A program made the position numbers and the translations under genes. Shown here one piece after another: positions 36,201 through 44,100 of a stretch of 64,000 nt of DNA. The notes below the pieces were generated by a model, which saw only the letters and a program-made list of their open reading frames with translations, was not told the DNA's origin and did not search any database. Positions within the stretch are counted from its first letter, which is position 1, and every line of letters starts with the position of its first letter. This DNA is from a virus: positions 88,754 to 152,753 of IMG/VR virus record IMGVR_UViG_3300030390_000715. One strand, given 5' to 3'.

Positions 36201-37720
36201 ATCTTGGAACATTCATAGGTGATTATGCTTCGAGCTACGAAGGTGCGTTTGGTGTCTCATATTCTGGAAACTTTACTGAAGACTACGTTGACACGTATAC
36301 ATCCCAGTATACATCCCAGTATACATCTGATTTTGAAGCCATTTACGTCGGTGATTTTGAAGGAGCTTATCAAGCTTCCTTTGAAGGTAACTTTGCGGCT
36401 CAATACGAAGGATCTTTTGCGCAGACCTTCACAGGATCATACGATACACAGTACACTGGATCTTACATATCACAGTATTTGTCGACATACGAATCAGCTT
36501 TCACAGCTATATTCGGTAGTGATTACACGTCCGAGTATCTAGGAACATTCGACGGTAACTATGTCTCAGCCTATGCCAATGTGTTCAGCCAGACATTCTC
36601 GGGCAATTATGTTTCTAGTTATCTCGGAACATTCACTGGTCAATATACGGGTGAGTACGAGTCAGACTATACAAGCTCATTCGCAGGAGATTATGCATCC
36701 GAGTATCTTGGAACATTCGACGGTAACTATGTCTCAGCCTATGCCAATGTGTTCAGCCAGACATTCTCGGGCAATTATGTAACTGATTATATTGATTCTT
36801 ATCAGTCTGCTTATATTACTACCTATGACAGTACATTCACATCTAACTTTAGTGGTGAATACACGTCCGAGTATCTCGGAACATTCGATGGTGATTATAC
36901 TTCGGAATATGCTAGTATATACCTGAACGAATATGTCGGTACTTACACATCTGAATACACTGACACTTACACTGGCAACTTCTTAGATACATACGAAGGA
37001 ACTTTCGCTGATGCGTATGAAACTGGTTATACTGGCACATATGCTTCCGAGTATCAAACCAATTACGGATCGGAGTTTATAAGTGAATATGCTAGTGATT
37101 ATACCACTGATTACAATACCGATTATGCTACGCAATTCGAAGGCACGTTCATTGGTCAATATGAGAATGAGTACCTAGGCACTTACGAAAGCACCTTCAT
37201 AGAGAATTACGAGTCGACTGAATCATACATTGCATATGGTACTTCCTATGCGTCCGAATATGTCTCTGACTACAATCCTACATACGAAGGTGATTTCTTA
37301 GGAAGCTATGAGCCTAGCTACGAGACAACTTACAATTCAGAATATACAGGCACATATGACGCTGACGCTGTGGATGAAAGTTACGATTCATTGTATGTTC
37401 GTGATCTTTATTCTTCTGATTATACGACTGATTATATCGAACAAGTTTACGTGTCTGGTTATGTGACTAGCTACGAAGGTCTTGATAGCGAAGAGTCATA
37501 CGATACGACATATGATGGCGCTGTTTACACCTCGAGCTATGCCTCTGACTATCAAGATGATGACATTATCGAGAGTTACGATGACACGGCTTACACCGCA
37601 CTCTATAATACCGATTACTCGATTGACTATATAACTGATACAGCATACGGTACTGGAGGACACTTACGAGACATTCCTGTATCGATTGAAACTTATACAT
37701 TATACGTGAGGGTAGCATGA
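30278..37720 (+). CDS. Giant tyrosine-ladder repeat protein, probable virion fibre
   Basis: A 2480-residue protein. Residues 1-405 are a non-repetitive attachment-like region that starts SLPLKHLGNGALQELASVDL. Residues about 405-1340 and 1530-2450 are an almost unbroken ladder with Tyr or Phe at every fourth position (for example DYVDTYEGNYEPTY; YTGQYVGQVGET). The other residues are small or polar (Gly, Thr, Ser, Asp, Asn, Gln) and there is almost no Lys, Cys or Met. An island at about 1345-1525 (SSTLGGSFSPTSLNLGMGSV) is a normal globular beta domain. The last 24 residues (GGHLRDIPVSIETYTLYVRV) form a C-terminal cap. I recall similar YTGDYTG-type proteins in marine T4-likes. Probably a long appendage; function not known. 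It overlaps the next gene by 4 nt. Confidence 0.85.
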   Translation: MSLPLKHLGNGALQELASVDLDSIAYRAGVHLGKMGAEDASALTTTSTANTLVGSIDDTFYETTIGSTPGTTWTVNLAVDHISDTTTGVHTATFTQLNEFPSPIFVGDTVRVIVTGDAQTGFEEIAHELSESGTALFSTESVTTTPSASIIEDTRVEWEDFVYGLTGTFISQFEVKVTQPGVINFSLNVSTTDLNNTTNNTANASISFATVDVEETLPPEATSVQYDLYQSNAGIVTQSVHKKNPVFWTRYLTPNGIKEMSDAELDSFCEKLVIRIMANELPGTYRLNANSPGSDWVQFVSNVFTDTRADGSTTDYSIWLRQSGTAPTQVNLVYPKRVLGEYAGLNEYTDNQVEFTFGERVKKAIATTGIGKYVLRSSTQGAPTETGTWVARGSAIDTRLEYYYDPGYVSTPAYSSQYVEDYATDYVDTYEGNYEPTYTGDFTADFEGTYEAEYLGNYTPDYDTGYDAEYTQNFEADYQSQYEQEYLGDYVSQYVPTYDGAIFNEQYSTDYLAADFIGDYISDYTADAYDSGYTSDYQIDYIGSYTGQYTSNYDSVYEDINYATDYSVDYTGQYESVYATTYENDYTSNYSSQYTSQYSDEYESVYEDIEYLTDYISVYNSDYTTDYLSDYDNTAYSTIFETTYATNYSTGFESTFIGTYDDTDYAATFSGDYVSNYDNSFVSPEYQSVYEGSPYSVDFVGDYTSTYDSSFVQDFVGTYDDTDYVTNFVGDYASQYISQFSQDFAVDYNTDDYVVDFVGDYTSSYDASFAQDFVGNYSDTDYATTFVGDYASQYINQFSQNFAAVFDGSQYTTVFESNYVGDYAGSFEGNFNNIFEGASYVSTFANSYASQYTSQFSQAFSANYDNTTYTGDFNETYSGDYIGLYSASFAGNYERTTYETQFSASYTGNYVGLFSQTFLGTYDSQGYTADFTANYTGDYSGTFGTTFLGNYDSQQFNAIFESTYTGDYDGQFSATFIGEYDRVNYNTNFVGDYVGDYSGAFSATFVGNYERLTYQGEYVSTYTGDYTGTFNANFNATYDGANYASQYTGGYTGAPSETFSANFIGEYQRIDYTSQYTGQYVSQISESFGASYTGVYERTNYTSVYTGGYTGQVNENEDSTNEESFARDTYVSQYTGGYTGGYAGLYERAVNESFSGASFTGDYTGQYVGQVGETIIDNIDESFNVNYTGEYTGQYVGQVGETIGDAINESFNVNYTGDYTGQYVGQVGETEQQTFTATFNSANNYNTQYTGQYIGQVTENESTTEQQSYTGAYTGDYTGQYVGQVSETEQTAINEGFVTTYIGTYTGGYERAQTENEDQTQSTTYTGGYVRAQNTTNQDTVTDAVGEVFNGNFQGNYVSTSTTFYNGPNAHTTSTMVADEYADLNDYNLSGTAGYSSVSSTLGGSFSPTSLNLGMGSVRALFHNWTTIFTSGVGVKTSQGLTLQLNAGSNPTNWQSMHLVAPGGAVTIVNRTSMSYTLSGGIATFSISSSVAPGPVFFGQNESWTVKFINPFGNTAGYAGGGGSSTFIGDYVSSYIGSYLGAYTGSYTGQYTGTVNENFTGDYVGQYSGQYVGVVQEGIDEGFASTYTGQYTGGYTGLYERAQNQSFATVQSSTYTGGYTGQYTGLYERAQNENFAVNYNSSYIGNYTGGYAGLYERAQSETFAAVYAGTYTGQYTGGYSGLYERAQSETFAAVYAGTYTGQYSGGYAGLYERAVNETFSVAYAADYIGQYVGQIAEVEQTTEQETFSASYIGNYIGGYTGQYLGQYERTQQQNFSANYLASFEGAFNATYVGLYERAIDETFSANYLGTFAGDYVSQYTGAYESVDSETFTANFTGSYNSTYLSSYDGTFVANFNQTFIDQYTGTFLGDYLSQYTGGFSESFAGDYASDYLGTFAGDYLSQYTGVFTQNFVGTYTSGYTRTFDGDYVSQYEGNFSAVYTGNFTAQYTGTFDGNYVSQYEGNFSANFGAQFSAQYLGTFIGDYASSYEGAFGVSYSGNFTEDYVDTYTSQYTSQYTSDFEAIYVGDFEGAYQASFEGNFAAQYEGSFAQTFTGSYDTQYTGSYISQYLSTYESAFTAIFGSDYTSEYLGTFDGNYVSAYANVFSQTFSGNYVSSYLGTFTGQYTGEYESDYTSSFAGDYASEYLGTFDGNYVSAYANVFSQTFSGNYVTDYIDSYQSAYITTYDSTFTSNFSGEYTSEYLGTFDGDYTSEYASIYLNEYVGTYTSEYTDTYTGNFLDTYEGTFADAYETGYTGTYASEYQTNYGSEFISEYASDYTTDYNTDYATQFEGTFIGQYENEYLGTYESTFIENYESTESYIAYGTSYASEYVSDYNPTYEGDFLGSYEPSYETTYNSEYTGTYDADAVDESYDSLYVRDLYSSDYTTDYIEQVYVSGYVTSYEGLDSEESYDTTYDGAVYTSSYASDYQDDDIIESYDDTAYTALYNTDYSIDYITDTAYGTGGHLRDIPVSIETYTLYVRVA
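31490..34300 (+). repeat. First tyrosine-ladder repeat block
   Basis: Degenerate in-frame repeats with aromatic codons (TAT/TAC/TTT/TTC) every 12 bases. Longer near-identical units occur, for example at about 32400-32500 and 32577-32675, with the shared phrase GDYASQYISQFSQ-like. Unequal recombination is the likely cause. Confidence 0.9.
34855..37650 (+). repeat. Second tyrosine-ladder repeat block
   Basis: Same 12-base aromatic period as the first block. An 83-base unit at 36530-36612 recurs at 36698-36780, 168 bases apart, with one mismatch. A shorter unit encoding GLYERAQSETFAAVYAGTY recurs at about 35240-35300 and 35325-35380. Confidence 0.9.
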
Positions 37721-38166
37721 GTTTACAAGTAGAATATTTAGATAACGCATACTGGGAAAATAAAGATAAGACCCAGCTAAAATGCATTCGATTGAAGCCC
37801 GTTGAAGGCGGAAAGGGTGGTCGCAAGAAAGATGTCTTATTATTAAATAAAGGTGATCCAGAATATGACATTGTAGTGTCTAGGTGGGGTGTTCCTCATA
37901 TCGATAAAAACACTCAAGAACGCGCTGACTCTAAGGATAAAAAAGATCGAGAGAATCGCGCAGTCCACGAACAGCGCAAAAAATCTGCTGAGTTAGAGCA
38001 ACTATTCAATGCTAAACTTCAGACGAGTGAAATACCTGAAATCAAAAATTCTACAAACAAAGCTATGAGATCGAAGATAAGACGCGCAAAGAGTGTGATC
38101 GAAATGCAAGCCCTAGCCGCTCTGCTGATTGGAATGGAATTAGGCTACATTGAGGTTAAAAAATGA
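37717..38166 (+). CDS. Conserved hypothetical protein in the fibre operon
   Basis: A 149-residue basic protein. The first half is beta-like (SLQVEYLDNAYWENKDKTQL, KGGRKKDVLLLNKGDPEYD). The second half is a long charged helix (TQERADSKDKKDRENRAVHE, QRKKSAELEQLF). It could be a chaperone or an attachment protein for the fibre; this is inference from place and the coiled-coil-like helix. It overlaps both neighbours by 4 nt, implying coupled translation. Confidence 0.75.
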   Translation: MSLQVEYLDNAYWENKDKTQLKCIRLKPVEGGKGGRKKDVLLLNKGDPEYDIVVSRWGVPHIDKNTQERADSKDKKDRENRAVHEQRKKSAELEQLFNAKLQTSEIPEIKNSTNKAMRSKIRRAKSVIEMQALAALLIGMELGYIEVKK

Positions 38167-38969
38167 GAGATGTGATTGACACAGTAAAAAAATGGCTACG
38201 CATTACTCCACCTACGACCCCACCTACGATTGGATATGTTATTGTTGCATCTCGAAAGAAGTTCTTTTATGTTTCTGCAATTAATCTTATGGAATCAATC
38301 AAAGATCATTATCCCGAAGCTAAGATCACTCTAGTCGTTGAAGAAAGATTCCTTGATGGTAACGAGAAGATAGCGGATAACATTATTTTCTGCGATGATC
38401 ATGCACGAGCTAAGTTGATAGGAATGGCTAAATCACCTTATGATATTACGTTTTATGTCGATGCAGATATAGAATGCGAACACGAAGATATCTCTACAAT
38501 CTTTGATAAACTCGATGGACATGATATCATGTTCACTGGTCTACCTGCTGATAGACATTACTGTTACGCAGAAGTATTCTTTGACGGTGCAACAAAGGCT
38601 GACGGTACTAAAGCAGGGTTCGAACTTTGCGGAGGTGTCTGTCTTTATGATATGAGAAAGCCACTTGTTCGTGAATTCATGAACGATTGGTATAATCTAA
38701 CTGTAGCTCAGTATGCTAGACTCTGGTGGCCAAGGAACGAAGATGGCACTGAAGACCTCAAAAATTATCCTGCTACACTAAAAAGATGGGACCAATTCTC
38801 ACTTTGGTGGTTAACTAACAAAGAGCCAAAATACAAAGACCTCAAAGTAGGTATATTAGAAGATGATGCTCGATGGAATTACTACTCTAAGTATAAGTAC
38901 GACCATAATAAAGAGCCTGTAGTATTGAGACACTACTCCTCTTCAGGCGCTAAATCTCTGGAGTTTTAA
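38163..38969 (+). CDS. GT-A-type glycosyltransferase
   Basis: A 268-residue enzyme likely to transfer a sugar from a nucleotide-sugar. After a Pro/Thr-rich front (ITPPTTPPTIGYVIVAS) come Rossmann-like elements, the metal-binding DxD motif in YVDADIE (about residues 98-104), GGVCLYDMRK and a substrate-site segment WDQFSLWWLTNKEPKYKDL. This pattern suggests glycosyltransferase family 8-like enzymes. It has no membrane segment. It sits in the same operon as the giant repeat protein, which makes that protein a possible acceptor. Confidence 0.75.
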   Translation: MRDVIDTVKKWLRITPPTTPPTIGYVIVASRKKFFYVSAINLMESIKDHYPEAKITLVVEERFLDGNEKIADNIIFCDDHARAKLIGMAKSPYDITFYVDADIECEHEDISTIFDKLDGHDIMFTGLPADRHYCYAEVFFDGATKADGTKAGFELCGGVCLYDMRKPLVREFMNDWYNLTVAQYARLWWPRNEDGTEDLKNYPATLKRWDQFSLWWLTNKEPKYKDLKVGILEDDARWNYYSKYKYDHNKEPVVLRHYSSSGAKSLEF

Positions 38970-38972
38970 ACT

Positions 38973-39647
38973 ATGATGAAAAATATACCTTTAAACGACT
39001 TTGCAATAGAATTGTTAGACGAAGCATTGTGGTTTACAAAAGAAGAAAATTACACCGCTGTAATACCTACGAAGATGAACGATCTCGATAAAGCTGATTA
39101 TTATACGGGTGATGAATATTTCGAGAAAATAAAAGCGATGGGTAGTTCTCATGATGGATTTCCAGAATTCATCGCCTGTTATTCTTTTGGTCAAGGTATT
39201 AGATTCGATAATCATAATCCAAAAATTCAAAGGAAGATCGCTGAAGTAACCGAAAGACATAGTGCGTTAATAACTAATATTCAGACTACTTTCAATCTTA
39301 AAAAGAACGCTCTGTTTTCGATTTATCCTCCGGGTGGCTTTATCTCTTGGCATAATAATGCTAACGCGTCGGCTTATAACTTTATATTTACTTACAGCGA
39401 AACAGGTGATGGATGGTGGAAGCACTTGGATCCTGTTACTAAAGAAATGGTTCATATACCTGATGTTAAGGGATGGCAATGTAAAGCTGGACACTTCGGC
39501 TCATACGCTGACGGAGAAGACTCACTAGTATATCATGCCGCAAAGAATGGTAGTACAGGATTACGAATGACCATTGCGTTCACGTTAGATCGATCTGATA
39601 CGTCACTATCTCTTCAGGACTGGATAATAGAAGATATTCAAGCTTAG
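38973..39647 (+). CDS. 2OG/Fe(II) oxygenase-like protein
   Basis: A 224-residue protein. The C-terminal half resembles a double-stranded beta-helix dioxygenase: LFSIYPPGGFISWHNNANAS with a His near residue 126, SYADGEDSLVYHAAKNGSTG with a second His, and LRMTIAFTL with an Arg for the 2-oxoglutarate carboxylate. The first site reads HNN instead of HxD/E, so either the metal ligand differs or the enzyme is inactive. Related sequences occur in marine T4-likes. It follows the glycosyltransferase after 3 bases and ends just before a late promoter. Confidence 0.6.
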   Translation: MMKNIPLNDFAIELLDEALWFTKEENYTAVIPTKMNDLDKADYYTGDEYFEKIKAMGSSHDGFPEFIACYSFGQGIRFDNHNPKIQRKIAEVTERHSALITNIQTTFNLKKNALFSIYPPGGFISWHNNANASAYNFIFTYSETGDGWWKHLDPVTKEMVHIPDVKGWQCKAGHFGSYADGEDSLVYHAAKNGSTGLRMTIAFTLDRSDTSLSLQDWIIEDIQA

Positions 39648-39653
39648 GAATCG

Positions 39654-39661
39654 TATAAATA
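39654..39661 (+). promoter_or_regulatory. T4-type late promoter
   Basis: A perfect TATAAATA seven bases after the oxygenase-like gene and 33 bases before the next ATG. Confidence 0.85.
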
Positions 39662-39694
39662 ACCTTATAAGATAATCGAAAGGATATTATACAA

Positions 39695-40054
39695 ATGGCT
39701 ACGCATTACGAAGTCCTTCAAATAAATCAAGGCTCTGACACTTCGATAGAGTTGGAGCTTGTAAATGTGGACAATTCTAAAAAGGACTTGACAGGGTTTA
39801 GTGTTGAAGCTAAACTCAGTTCAAGCTATTCTCAGCCTGATTCTGATAAGACTAGTTTCTTGTCTATAATATCCTCTCCCTCTACAAGCGGTATCGTCAA
39901 TCTTTCGTTGACTAACGAGCAAACGAGCATACTTAATCCTAAGAAGCGTTTCGTCTATGATGTTGAGATATCACACGTTGATAGTGCTACGGGCAATACA
40001 ATTATCGAGAGGGTTCTAGAAGGTATCCTTACAGTAACTCCGGCGGTGACTTAA
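39695..40054 (+). CDS. Small Ig-like structural protein
   Basis: A 119-residue beta-sandwich-like protein (YEVLQINQGSDTSIELELVN, LTGFSVEAKLSS, RFVYDVEISHVDSATGNTII, VLEGILTVTP). It resembles the BppU N-domain/Ig-type proteins that bind fibre or baseplate parts in many phages. It is the first gene of a new late transcript and stands two bases before the next gene. A role as adaptor for the following fibre protein is inferred. Confidence 0.65.
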   Translation: MATHYEVLQINQGSDTSIELELVNVDNSKKDLTGFSVEAKLSSSYSQPDSDKTSFLSIISSPSTSGIVNLSLTNEQTSILNPKKRFVYDVEISHVDSATGNTIIERVLEGILTVTPAVT

Positions 40055-40056
40055 TA

Positions 40057-41136
40057 ATGACAAGAGTAGTAGTTGAAAATAGGACGAAAATTCTAAAGAT
40101 TGTCGTCGGTACTCCTATCTCAACTGTCGTGGCTGCGGCAGCGGCTGGTGTTGATGTTGATAACATTGCGGGCATTACTACTACCGGCGCAGAACATGGC
40201 GATATTCTTATTTACAATGCTGTCACAGAAACTTGGACAGCGAACAATCTAATAAACGAAAATCAAATTATAGATGGAAAACATTATCCGTCTGATTCCG
40301 CTCACGCATTTATGCTTCTGCGTAGAAGCGGCACAAGTGGAGCGCCTCCACATCTTCGTCAAGGCGAAACTGCGTATTCATACTTAGTTGATTCAGCCCA
40401 TGATGGCTTTGGTAATGGCGGTCAAAGACTGTACATTGGCGTTGGTGCTGACTCGACGTATCCCGATGGATCTGTTCGCGCACAATCATTAGAAGTTATT
40501 GGTGGTTCTTACTTCACCAATCTTTTAAATCATCCAGCTGGTGTCAATACTGCGAATAGCGCATTAATCGTTGATTCAAATGGTCACTTAGACTCTCTTC
40601 TTGTAAGACAGTTAACAGCCATAAACTTCACTGGCACTGGCGTTACTAACTTAGATTCTACAAACGTAGGTAATCTTAATGTAGCGAATGACGCTGTTTT
40701 TGATTCTGACGTAAGAATTAAAGGTAATCTAATAGTCGATGGTGATACTACCTTTGTATTAGATATCGTTTTGGATTCGACTGATGTTATCGGTGATTTT
40801 AATGTCTATGAAGGAGTGGCTAACTTTAATGTTGATAAACAATTCTTTATTGACAGTGTGCAAATCGAACAGTTCATTGATAGTAGCGTTAATGATTTAC
40901 TAACATCAGGTAATGCAGTAAGTTTAACATACTCTAATCCTAACAATAGCCTCAACAATAGCCTCACTATAGCTGTCGATATTACGGATAGCGCAAATCT
41001 TGGTGTAGCTTCGTTTGATGCTATTGCAGGTGAAACAGAAAGCACAACTAAACAATTTTCTAATGTTAACGGTGCAGTGAGTATAACCACTCTTGACGGC
41101 GGATTCTTTGGTAATGACTCAAGATATCCAGGATAA
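40057..41136 (+). CDS. Tail fibre / appendage protein
   Basis: A 359-residue protein. It has a proline-poor N-terminus, a middle with a repetitive beta pattern (GHLDSLLVRQLTAINFTGTG, DVRIKGNLIVDGDTTFVLDI), and a C-terminal segment with NAVSLTYSNPNNSLNNSLTI and a terminal GGFFGNDSRYPG. The 'KGNLIVDGDTT' type of repeat is common in phage fibres. Aspartate-serine pairs (DSAHAF, DSAHDG) recur as in neighbouring fibre proteins. Receptor and position on the virion are unknown. Confidence 0.7.
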   Translation: MTRVVVENRTKILKIVVGTPISTVVAAAAAGVDVDNIAGITTTGAEHGDILIYNAVTETWTANNLINENQIIDGKHYPSDSAHAFMLLRRSGTSGAPPHLRQGETAYSYLVDSAHDGFGNGGQRLYIGVGADSTYPDGSVRAQSLEVIGGSYFTNLLNHPAGVNTANSALIVDSNGHLDSLLVRQLTAINFTGTGVTNLDSTNVGNLNVANDAVFDSDVRIKGNLIVDGDTTFVLDIVLDSTDVIGDFNVYEGVANFNVDKQFFIDSVQIEQFIDSSVNDLLTSGNAVSLTYSNPNNSLNNSLTIAVDITDSANLGVASFDAIAGETESTTKQFSNVNGAVSITTLDGGFFGNDSRYPG

Positions 41137-41145
41137 TTTTAAGAC

Positions 41146-41153
41146 GCTAAATA
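41146..41153 (+). promoter_or_regulatory. Weaker late-promoter-like element
   Basis: GCTAAATA at 41146-41153 differs from TATAAATA at the first two bases. It lies 36 bases before the TTG start of the next gene. Confidence 0.4.
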
Positions 41154-41189
41154 GAAACACTAAGAGCATTATAACAGGAGCTTGATACG

Positions 41190-44100
41190 TTGTCAACCAC
41201 TAAATTACTAAATCGCAGAACTAATGTGCCCGGACAAGTACCCGGTATAACGGACATTGATCTTGGTGAAGTAGCGATTAATACACATCAAGGTAAAATG
41301 TATATCAAACGTGATAAGTTTGGTGTTGTTGATGTGGTCCAAGTGGGCGAAGATGCAGTAGAGAATGTATTCTATGTTTCTAAATCAGGTGAGTTCGGAA
41401 ACTCAGGAACATCATTGGGTGATTCGTTCAAAACATTAGACTCTGCTGTCAGTCTTATCACCACGCTCAAATCGTTTGCGTTCGATGAAGCTAAATGTAC
41501 AAGAGACTTTAATTTCATATTCGATGGTCTGTATAACGATATTGCATTCGGAACAAACTATAATGCTGTTACATCGGGTCATTCTTACCAAAGAGCTAAC
41601 GCTAATAAAGTTATTACAGATCAATTAGTTCCGACTCGTGTATCATTCAATCAGGCTCGTGGTGCTATTGGTTCGGTTGATGAAGTGAAAGCTAGTACGG
41701 GAGAAAGCGGAGCATTATATAGAAACAACAAACACTGGTCAGAGATTATTGACATTCTTGTTAACGGTAAACAAAGTACCGAGCAAGCTCATGATGTATT
41801 GGAGTTTCCAGCTCCTCTTGTTCTCACAACACCTGATGCAGACGATGCGGCTATAATTCTACAGAACAATCGCGAATGGTTGAAAGATGAATTGGTCGTA
41901 TACATTTCACAAAACTATCCTGCACTATCATACGATAGAGTTAAGTGCGAAAGAGATACTGGTTATATCATTGATGCAATAATCACTGATCTGATGACAG
42001 GCTCTAATTACAATTCGGTCACTGCGGGTCTTGCGTATAAACGATACCTTGCGTTACCCGATTATCAATCAGCCTCGACTATTGATATCTGGACATTCCT
42101 ACGCGATAGAATGTTAGAATTGTCAATTACAGAAGCATCTAAGTCTAAGATAATCGCTAGTGTAGCTGAAATCGCTGACATCATGGTCAATGACGTACAA
42201 GCGGCTGATATTATTGTCACTCCTGATACGCCAGCAACTACGACCAATAGAAGAAATGCGGCTAGTCAGATTAAAAATAACAAGCAATTGTTAATCGACC
42301 AAACAGTATTGTATCTTGCGCAGACGTATCCTACAATTCAGAATTATGACTCTACTAAATGTGCCCGAGATGTTGGTTACATAGTTGACGCTATAACACT
42401 GGATCTTATGTTAGGTACGAACTATAACACAGTTACTTCAGGTCTTGCATATGTTCGTGTAAATGCTATTCCTGCTGGACAAGTTGAGTTTACAAAAGGT
42501 GCTTGGATAATTCTTCGAGATGCCATAAACGCTCTGTCAATAAGCACAGATTCGCAGGACAAAGTAACTGCAAGTATAGCAGAGATAAACGACATCATTG
42601 ATAATGGCGCTACCTCTGCTGATACGCTGATAATGCCAGACTCTATTAACACTTCGGTGACTAGAAGAAACGCGGCTGATCAGCTTAAAAATAATAACAC
42701 ATTTATCATCGATGAAGTAATAAGGAATATATCAGAAAACAGTCCTGCACTGACAATCGATAGAGCGAAATGTTCAAGAGATGTTGGATTAATCGTTGAA
42801 GCGATCAGCCGAGATTTACTGTTTGGTACAAACTATAATAGTATTACTGCTGGTCTAGCCTATACGCGAAACAATGCTATTCCCGCGGACACTGTAGAAG
42901 GTACTGTCGCGGTGATAACTGCTATAGGAACAATAACTGACGGGCTCGCTATCGACGCTTCTACAAAAACAGCCTTGAAAACGAGCGTCAAGACTGTCAC
43001 GGATATTATCACTTCAGGAATATCTATCAACGATATAGTATTCCCAACAACAATAAACTCTAGTGTTAATGAAGAGCGGGCTCATTCTCAAATTCAACTT
43101 AATAAAACTTTGTTGATCGACAACTACATAGCGTATATTACAGCTAACTATCCGTCTTTAGTCTATGACACTGCTAGATGCAGGCGAGATGTTGGATTTA
43201 TTCTTGACGGTTTATCTCATGACATATTATATGATGGTAACACAGCTTCACGGAATGTTGCTTTTTCGTATTTCGTCGACGGAGTTTCTGTATTACCTGC
43301 GGGTCAAGTAACAGCGATATTAGCCGCATACGCAAATTTAAACGCTGATCTCGCATTGGTTTTAGCAGAGACTTTGCCTAACCAAGATGTCACTGGTTCA
43401 AGCCAATCAGGTCTTTTGCAAGTAACGACTCGGTTAGAGACTCTTCTTAATATTACGATCAACGCAATAACCGCAGGCAATATAGCAAGTGTTCCTCTCG
43501 TAGAAAATGTCGATACTACTGCTATAGCAGAGCCGATGGTAAAAGATTACGCGGCTGTCGTTTCTTCTTTAGCATTTATTCAAACAAGCGCGATAGCTGT
43601 TTACGATCTTGTTGGTCCGGTTCATTATAATCGTACTAAATGTCGAAGAGACTTAACCTTCATACTAGAAGCTTTACAGCACGACATTCTATATGGTGGT
43701 AACTTCGGTTCGTTTAATATAGCGCGATCATATTTTGTTGATGGTGTATCTCAGCTCGGAAGTTCTGATGAAATTACAGCCTCCATTAGCGCCTATCTAT
43801 TTTTGAAGACTGTAGTGTCTTCGGTCGTACAAGAGACCTATACGGGTCAGGATACGTCTGGTGGACTCGCTGGTGCTACTGAAGCCACAACTCTTGATAC
43901 ACTGATAGACATTATAATCGATGTAGTTAATGCTGGCAACATTGATTCGATTGCCACAAGAGTTTTGCCAGATTTAACTGGAATAACAGCTACAGATTAT
44001 AACACAATTAATAATGCAATAGTAGCATTAAAAGCGGAAGTTATTGAGTATGCAGATTGGTACGGACCTGTCACATATGATCGCGTCAAGTGTAAGCGAG

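Noticed and set aside
31490-37650. CRISPR-like array
   Set aside because: Repeats are degenerate, in frame, without constant spacer lengths, and code for a continuous protein.
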